From contig CAZDHR010000160.1 in NCBI GenBank assembly GCA_964505295.1, positions 1 to 14,041 of the forward strand: a stretch of 14,041 nucleotides of DNA, written 5' to 3'. A model generated the notes under the pieces. It saw nothing but the letters and a program-made list of their open reading frames with translations, was not told where the DNA came from and ran no database searches. The position numbers and the translations under genes are program-made. This document shows, piece after piece, positions 6,376 to 11,800 of this stretch. The stretch is from DATKZH01 sp964505295 (GTDB taxonomy: Bacteria; Planctomycetota; Planctomycetia; Pirellulales; Thermoguttaceae). Every line of letters begins with the position of its first letter. Within the stretch, counting starts at the first letter, position 1.

Positions 6376-9300
6376 ATGATGATTCCAAGAGCCTTGCGAT
6401 TGGTCCTGGCCGGGTGGCTTGCAAGTGTGGGGATGGGGGGGGCGGCAAGCGCGGAAGTCACCGGCTACACGGCCGCGCCCTCCGGCCAGGACACGCTGCT
6501 GACGAGCGTCACCGTCACCCGGGGTAAGGGCCCGGCCATCTTCAATCCGGCCAAGCTGATCGGCGCTCGGCTGGTGCATTTCAAGTCGGCCGACGGGAGC
6601 AACGTTGCCACGCCGCCGGGCGCCGGCGCGCCCGGCGCCCAGGCCCGCGTCACGCTGCTCGGCGACGGCAAGCTGAACTCGGGCGTGATCAACCCGGGCG
6701 GTCAGGCCAGCCCGCTTGAGAAGGACCCGGTGCTCAGCGGCTCCGATGCTACCCCCGGCTTCGCGGTCGAGTTCGACCGGCCCGTGGTCAACCTGCCGGG
6801 CGACGACGTGGTCTTCTTCGAGTTTCAGTGCGAGAAGGGCAGCCCACTGGGAGGCGACGCGATCCACGTCATCCCGCTCCGCTTCGAGCCGGGGCTGCGA
6901 TCGATCACCATCGACTCGTACGACGTCCACTTCGACGATCCCCAGGCCCGATCGATCGGCCACTTCGACTTCTACCGGCTGGAGCGTGCCCCGCAGTCGT
7001 TGGATGACGTCAAGGCAAGCCCGCTCTCCCGGATCGGCACGCCGGACGGCTTCAAGGCCCTGGCCGTGGGCATCGACCTTTCCGAGCTGGGGTATTCGGA
7101 GGGTGCCGAGGTGAAGGGCCTCTTCTTCCAGGACAAGGACGGCAAGGGCGCGGCGGTCGATCCGGTCTTGATCGCCGGGCTGCCGGCCCCGGAGCCGGAG
7201 AACCTGCTCAGCGAGGCCCCCAAGGCGCCCGAGCCGGAGCCGCTTCTCGACCAATTGCTCGCCGGCCCGATGGCCGGCGCGGACGAGATCGTGTTCGCGG
7301 TGCGCGTTTGCGGCTTCGACCACTGGTACGCCAACTTCGGCTACTACTCGGCCAGCGTGACCGAGTACCCGCCGCACGACGGGCTCCCGGACGAAGAGAT
7401 CCCGCCGCTATTCGGCGACGGCGGGCGGCTCTGCCGGTACAACCTCCGCACGGGCGAGTTGACGGTGCTCGTGGACGATCGCGAAGGCGGGGTGCGCGAT
7501 CCCCAGGTTCACTACGACGCGGAGAAGATCCTCTTCTCCTACCGGAAAGGCGGCCAGCCGTACTACCATCTCTACGAGATCGGCTGCGACGGCGCGGGTC
7601 TGGTGCAATTGACCGATGGACCGTACGACGACATCGAGCCCACCTACCTGCCCGACGGCGGGATCATGTTCGCGTCGGGCCGCGCGAAGCGGTTCGTGAA
7701 TTGCCATCGCACGCCGGTGGCCACGCTCTACCGGTGCGACGGCGACGGCACCAACCTCCGCATGGTTTCGACCAACGTCGAGCACGACAACACGCCTTGG
7801 CCGCTGCCCGACGGCCGCGTCGTCTACATGCGGTGGGAGTACGTCGACCGGAGCCAGTTCTGCTTCCATCACCTCTGGACCACCAACCCGGACGGCACCG
7901 GCCAGATGGTCTTCTTCGGCAACCAGTTCCCCGACACCTCGATGCTCGACGCCAAGCCGATCCCGGGCACCAAGAAGGTGGTGGCGTCGTTCTCGCCGGG
8001 ACACGGCCGCCCGGGCCACATGGGCTACGTCACCGTGATCGATCCGAGCACGGGGCCCGACGTGCGGGCCGCCGGCCGCCGCGTCAGCCGCGCGCTGTTC
8101 CGCGACCCCTACGCCTTCTCCGAAGACTGGTTCCTGGTGGCCGATAACCGGGGTATTCACGTGATGGACGGGGTGGGCAACACGGAGCTGGTCTACGAGC
8201 TCCCCCGCGAGCTGGAAGGGCTCACCTGCCACGAGCCCCGCCCCTTGCGCCCGCGACGCCGCGAGCGCGTGATTGCCCCGCGGATCGACCTGGCCAAGAC
8301 GACCGGCCGGCTCGTGCTCGGCGATATCTACAAGGGGCGGAACATGGACGGCGTCGAGCGGGGCGAGATCAAGAAGCTCCTCGTCCTGGAGCAGCTCCCC
8401 AAGCCGATCAACTTCTCCGGCGGCATGTGGCCGATCAGCGTGGGCGGCACCTTCACGCTCGCCCGAATCCTGGGCACCGTGCCCGTCGAGCCCGACGGCT
8501 CCGCCTACATGGAGCTGCCCGCCATGCGGCCCGTCTTCTTCGTCGCCCTCGACGAAAACGACCTCTCGGTCAAGCGGATGCAGAGCTTTCTCAGCCTGGA
8601 GCCGGGCGAGGTGACCGGCTGCGTGGGCTGCCACGAGCAGCGGCTCACCACGCCGCTGGCCGCGTTGCGGGAAACGGCCATCCTGGGTCGAAAGCCCAGC
8701 CGGATCGAACCGATCCAGGACGTGCCCGACGTGATCGACTTCCCCCGCGACGTCCAGCCGATCCTCGACAAGCACTGCGTCGAGTGCCACGACCCCGACC
8801 GGCCCGAGGGACGCGTCGACCTCTGCGGCGATCACACCCCGCTCTTCTCGGCGAGCTACTGGACGATCATGCACCGGGGGCTGATCTCCGACGGGCGGAA
8901 CGAGCGGTACGGCAACCGCCCGCCGCGGACCATCGGCAGCTCGGCCAGCCCGCTGTTGAAGCTGCTCGACGGCAGCCACTACGACGCCAGGCTCTCCGAG
9001 CGGGAGCGAAAGCTGGTCCGCCTGTGGATCGAGAGCAGCGCGGTCTACGCGGGCACGTACGCGGCCCTGGGGACGGGCATGCACCCGGTCGAGTTCCCCG
9101 TCGCCGTGATGGAGGAGCGGTGCGCAAGCTGCCACGCCCAGGAAGCGCCGGCCAAGGGGCGCATCGGCACCGGCCTCTACTTCCGCTTCGGCGACGCGGG
9201 GCCGTACCTGCCGCTCGTTCACGCGTTCACCGATTTGCAGAGGATCCGCGGGTCGATCGGCTACTACAAGTTCGGCAACGCCCGGCCGCCGCAGTCCTTC

Positions 9301-9642
9301 TGCAATCTGACCCGGCCCGAAAAGTCGCTCCTCGTGCAAGCGCCGCTGGCGACCGACTCCGGCGGACTCGGCCTGTGCGAGCCGACGGTCTTTTCCACGC
9401 CGGACGATCCCGACTACCAGACCATGCTGTCCGCCATCCAGGAAGCCGCCGCCCGGCACGGGCAAACCAAGCGCTTCGACATGCCCGGTTTCCGCCCCAA
9501 CGTCTACTACCTCCGCATGATGCAGCGCTACGGCGTCCTCCCGGCGGACCTAAACCCCGACGCTCCGGTTGACTTCTACGCGGCGGATGAGGCATACTGG
9601 AGGTCGTTCTGGTACCGCCCTCGCGAAGGTTCACGGGAATAG
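6376..9642 (+). CDS. HzsA-related exported beta-propeller/multihaem c-type cytochrome
   Basis: 1088 residues with a Sec signal peptide (cleavage near residue 27 after ASA). Two ATGs are adjacent (6376, 6379) behind GGAGGAGGT; the second has better SD spacing. Residues 28-280 form an N-terminal domain of beta character. Residues about 295-640 carry PD40/TolB-like propeller repeats (PQVHYDAEKILFSYRKGG, IEPTYLPDGGIMFASGR, TPWPLPDGRVVYMRWEY). Then come TCHEPRPLRPR and the HzsA-like segment GTVPVEPDGSAYMELPA. Three c-type haem motifs follow: CVGCH at 749-753, CVECH at 801-805 (PSCyt1-like, preceded by VQPILDKH) and CASCH at 916-920. The layout matches planctomycete proteins related to hydrazine synthase alpha subunit. 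Real hydrazine synthesis is unlikely, since no HzsB/HzsC partners are seen. The likely role is periplasmic electron transfer or oxidation of an unknown substrate. The next gene starts 4 bp after its stop. Confidence 0.9.
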   Translation: MMIPRALRLVLAGWLASVGMGGAASAEVTGYTAAPSGQDTLLTSVTVTRGKGPAIFNPAKLIGARLVHFKSADGSNVATPPGAGAPGAQARVTLLGDGKLNSGVINPGGQASPLEKDPVLSGSDATPGFAVEFDRPVVNLPGDDVVFFEFQCEKGSPLGGDAIHVIPLRFEPGLRSITIDSYDVHFDDPQARSIGHFDFYRLERAPQSLDDVKASPLSRIGTPDGFKALAVGIDLSELGYSEGAEVKGLFFQDKDGKGAAVDPVLIAGLPAPEPENLLSEAPKAPEPEPLLDQLLAGPMAGADEIVFAVRVCGFDHWYANFGYYSASVTEYPPHDGLPDEEIPPLFGDGGRLCRYNLRTGELTVLVDDREGGVRDPQVHYDAEKILFSYRKGGQPYYHLYEIGCDGAGLVQLTDGPYDDIEPTYLPDGGIMFASGRAKRFVNCHRTPVATLYRCDGDGTNLRMVSTNVEHDNTPWPLPDGRVVYMRWEYVDRSQFCFHHLWTTNPDGTGQMVFFGNQFPDTSMLDAKPIPGTKKVVASFSPGHGRPGHMGYVTVIDPSTGPDVRAAGRRVSRALFRDPYAFSEDWFLVADNRGIHVMDGVGNTELVYELPRELEGLTCHEPRPLRPRRRERVIAPRIDLAKTTGRLVLGDIYKGRNMDGVERGEIKKLLVLEQLPKPINFSGGMWPISVGGTFTLARILGTVPVEPDGSAYMELPAMRPVFFVALDENDLSVKRMQSFLSLEPGEVTGCVGCHEQRLTTPLAALRETAILGRKPSRIEPIQDVPDVIDFPRDVQPILDKHCVECHDPDRPEGRVDLCGDHTPLFSASYWTIMHRGLISDGRNERYGNRPPRTIGSSASPLLKLLDGSHYDARLSERERKLVRLWIESSAVYAGTYAALGTGMHPVEFPVAVMEERCASCHAQEAPAKGRIGTGLYFRFGDAGPYLPLVHAFTDLQRIRGSIGYYKFGNARPPQSFCNLTRPEKSLLVQAPLATDSGGLGLCEPTVFSTPDDPDYQTMLSAIQEAAARHGQTKRFDMPGFRPNVYYLRMMQRYGVLPADLNPDAPVDFYAADEAYWRSFWYRPREGSRE
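6618..6640 (+). repeat. Perfect 9-bp inverted repeat inside the HzsA-like gene
   Basis: GGGCGCCGG at 6618-6626 and CCGGCGCCC at 6632-6640 flank a 5-base loop. It encodes a Pro/Gly/Ala-rich stretch, so it may simply reflect GC-rich codon choice, but the RNA would form a very stable stem about 245 nt into the coding region. Confidence 0.5.
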
Positions 9643-9646
9643 TCCG

Positions 9647-10948
9647 ATGTTCCTGAGACGGCTGAGCATCAAGAATTACAAGTCGTTGAAGAACGTCGAG
9701 TTCTGCCCGACGAACTTGAGCGTTTTGGTTGGCCCGAACGGGGCGGGAAAATCCAATTTCGCCAGCGCGGTTGATTTCTTATCCGACGTGTACCGAGACG
9801 GCCTGGAGACTGCGGTAGCTCGGAAGGGCGGGTACGAGAACATCGCCTACAGGGCGGAACGGCGGTCGAGGTCTGCAATCCGGTTCGAGGTGACGATCGA
9901 ACTGGCGCCGTTTGAGTCATTGCCGCTGTTGGCGCTGCATTCGATTCCGGAGTCCCTGGCGGATGAGGAAGCGGGCGTATGGCTCACGCACCGTTTCTCT
10001 TTCAAGGCTCGCAAACCTGGTATCGAGGCCGATTTCGCCATCGAGCATGAGAGCGTCGATGTCAGAGTGAAGCGCGCGCCGGGCAGCCGTCCCGAAGATT
10101 GGCACTTGGACGCGGAACTCGTCCGCTCGGATCGTGGACGTATTTCGGTCAAGATTCCGCGAGGCCGAGCCGAACTCCGTGAACTCCGCGCCGATTTGAC
10201 TTCACAAGTTGCGACCATAAACCGTCCACGCCAGGGGCTCAGCCCGCAGCAGTTGTTCGCAGGTATCCCGTCGTTAGGTTACCTTAACGAACTCACTCGT
10301 GGAGTGGCAAACTGCCGTGTTTACCACATTGTGCCTTCGTCGGCCCGCGGTGCTGGCGTGCCGACGCCCAATCCGTTTCTTTCCATGTCGGGCGAGAATC
10401 TGCCGGCGGTCGTGGCCTGGCTCAAGAGTCATCGAAAGAGGGAATGGTTCGACGTCATCGAGACGATGCGGGACGTCGTCCCCGAGCTCGACGACGTTGA
10501 ATCGAGCTATCTCCATACGAAAACACTGGGGTTGTTTTTCCGAGAGAACACTAGCTCGACCCCCCGGAAGGCTGAGGACGTGTCGGACGGCACGATCCAC
10601 GCGCTCTCTCTGTTGGTTGCATTGGCCGATCCGCGAAATACGGCACTGGTGATTGAGGAGGTGGAGAATGCCTTTCACCCGTGGGTCGTGCAGTCCCTTC
10701 TGAGACGATTCCGGTTCGCCAGCCGGGAGAAGACGATTGTCTTGACAACGCATTCCCCCGTGGTCGTCGATACGCTCGATCCGAGCGAGACATGGGTGGT
10801 CTTTAAGAAGGCCGGCCAGACGCGACTGAAAAATCTCGGCAGTATCAATCGCAAACTCAGGAGTGCTTGGGAGCGCGGCGAGTTCCGCCTTTCGGACTAT
10901 CTGGACTCCGGGTTGCTGCCGCAAGCCGTTCCGGGAGGAGATCGGTGA
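9647..10948 (+). CDS. OLD/AAA_21-type ABC-like ATPase of a candidate defence pair
   Basis: 433 residues from the ATG at 9647. The open frame extends to 9569, but that overlaps the upstream gene, and MFLRRLSIKNYKSLKN is the classic N-terminus of RecF/OLD-like ATPases. Motifs are Walker A GPNGAGKS at 29-36, a signature-like VSDGT at 312-316, Walker B TALVIEEVEN at 332-341 (Glu338 as probable catalytic Glu, Glu337 where Asp is usual, a frequent variant in this group) and the switch TTHSP at 367-371 (His369). The region between about 60 and 300 should form the insertion or coiled-coil part. The length fits AAA_21/AAA_15 proteins that pair with a separate effector, not the longer one-chain OLD nucleases that carry their own TOPRIM domain. 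Its TGA overlaps the GTG of the next gene. It starts 4 bp after the HzsA-like gene with only a weak SD. Base composition is lower in G+C than the flanks. Confidence 0.9.
   Translation: MFLRRLSIKNYKSLKNVEFCPTNLSVLVGPNGAGKSNFASAVDFLSDVYRDGLETAVARKGGYENIAYRAERRSRSAIRFEVTIELAPFESLPLLALHSIPESLADEEAGVWLTHRFSFKARKPGIEADFAIEHESVDVRVKRAPGSRPEDWHLDAELVRSDRGRISVKIPRGRAELRELRADLTSQVATINRPRQGLSPQQLFAGIPSLGYLNELTRGVANCRVYHIVPSSARGAGVPTPNPFLSMSGENLPAVVAWLKSHRKREWFDVIETMRDVVPELDDVESSYLHTKTLGLFFRENTSSTPRKAEDVSDGTIHALSLLVALADPRNTALVIEEVENAFHPWVVQSLLRRFRFASREKTIVLTTHSPVVVDTLDPSETWVVFKKAGQTRLKNLGSINRKLRSAWERGEFRLSDYLDSGLLPQAVPGGDR
10933..10938 (+). promoter_or_regulatory. Shine-Dalgarno GGGAGG for the GTG start of the DUF4276-like gene
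   Basis: GGGAGG lies 6 bases before the GTG at 10945 and inside the 3' end of the ATPase gene. It supports the GTG as the true start and translational coupling of the pair through a GTGA overlap. Confidence 0.75.
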
Positions 10949-11553
10949 AGGTCGGCATCGTCGTGGAAGGGAAGGCGGAATTGCTCGCGCTCCGACGCCT
11001 CCTGCCAAAGATCAGGGCTCCCGCTCGACGATTGACAGCGGCTCATGCCCTCATGCAACCGCACGCGCCGCCAGGACAGATTGCACTTGCCGCGACCAAG
11101 AAGCTGGCGACCCTGCGGGCGGATGGCGCACAGACTTTCGTGGTGCTGATTGACTGCGAGGATCCCGGCCGCTGTCCCTGCGAGTTCGCCAAGAGCATTC
11201 AGCAGGCTTTGGTCAGCCTCGGTTGGCCCGGCGTGCACGTGGTCGTCAAGACGCTCAAGTTCGAGAATTGGCTCATCGCCGACGTGGACGCCTTGAAGGG
11301 GATGCGGGGCAGGTTTCAGGTTACGAAGCGGTTCGAGGAGAGGGTAACGCCGGACAAGGCCGATAACGTCGTCGATGCGACCGCGGAATTGCGACATCTG
11401 TCGAAAGGAGACGCGTACCACAAGCGCAAGGATGCGTTGGAAATCGCCGAGCACCAGGAGCCGTGCCGCGTCGCCGAGAACTCCCGATCCTTCCGAAGAT
11501 TCCTCCGCGTCGTCGGGTGTCGCAAGTACGCACAGCAGAGCCGATCGCCGTAG
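10945..11553 (+). CDS. DUF4276-like TOPRIM-type protein, partner of the ATPase
   Basis: 202 residues starting at GTG 10945, chosen because a good SD precedes it, the start overlaps the ATPase stop (GTGA), and the protein then begins KVGIVVEGKAE, the expected strand-1 motif. The TOPRIM-like features are Glu8 in VVEGKAE and the acidic cluster LIDCEDPG at 68-75 (Asp70, Glu72, Asp73). Further family-like blocks are FENWLIADVDAL at 107-117, DKADNVVDATAEL (137-149), YHKRKDAL and the C-terminal NSRSFRRFLRVVG (179-191). This is the pattern of the DUF4276 family, which I recall as usually encoded beside AAA ATPases. TOPRIM folds of this kind (compare OLD and PARIS AriB) are often metal-dependent nucleases, so a toxic effector or nuclease role under control of the ATPase is inferred. 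It is of near-full family length and no frameshift is apparent. Confidence 0.85.
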   Translation: MKVGIVVEGKAELLALRRLLPKIRAPARRLTAAHALMQPHAPPGQIALAATKKLATLRADGAQTFVVLIDCEDPGRCPCEFAKSIQQALVSLGWPGVHVVVKTLKFENWLIADVDALKGMRGRFQVTKRFEERVTPDKADNVVDATAELRHLSKGDAYHKRKDALEIAEHQEPCRVAENSRSFRRFLRVVGCRKYAQQSRSP

Positions 11554-11800
11554 GACATGAACAATTGAGGCAGCCCGGCCTGCTCGGCTTTCTCGCATGA
11601 CGAGACGCCATCCGTTGCACCACTCGGCTTCACGCGGCACGCATCCACAAGCACACCGACCGAACCCTCACCCCCGCCGCGAACTCGTTTGGCGTAAAGC
11701 ACTTGCGCACGCGACGCGGGCTTGATGTGCGGCCGACGGCGAGTCTATAATCGTAGCCGGGAGGGGGCACCCGGACGAGCCGACGACCGAGGTAAGGCGA
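11554..11800. other. Intergenic region, 247 bp, after the cassette
   Basis: No plus-strand gene. The promoter of the second HzsA-like gene lies at 11722-11751. On the minus strand a frame stays open from 11702 to about 11316, reading into the 3' end of the cassette; it has no recognised domain. No hairpin with a T-tract was found after the cassette stop. Confidence 0.55.
11722..11751 (+). promoter_or_regulatory. Sigma70-type promoter, TTGATG-18-TATAAT
   Basis: TTGATG (11722-11727) and a perfect TATAAT (11746-11751) are separated by 18 bases. Transcription would start near 11758, leaving a leader of about 43 nt before the ATG at 11801. It gives the second HzsA-like gene expression independent of the cassette. 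Confidence 0.7.

Noticed and set aside
7408..9465. 685-codon minus-strand open frame
   Set aside because: It lies wholly inside the HzsA-like gene, whose haem and propeller motifs are clear. The antisense product has no recognisable motifs.
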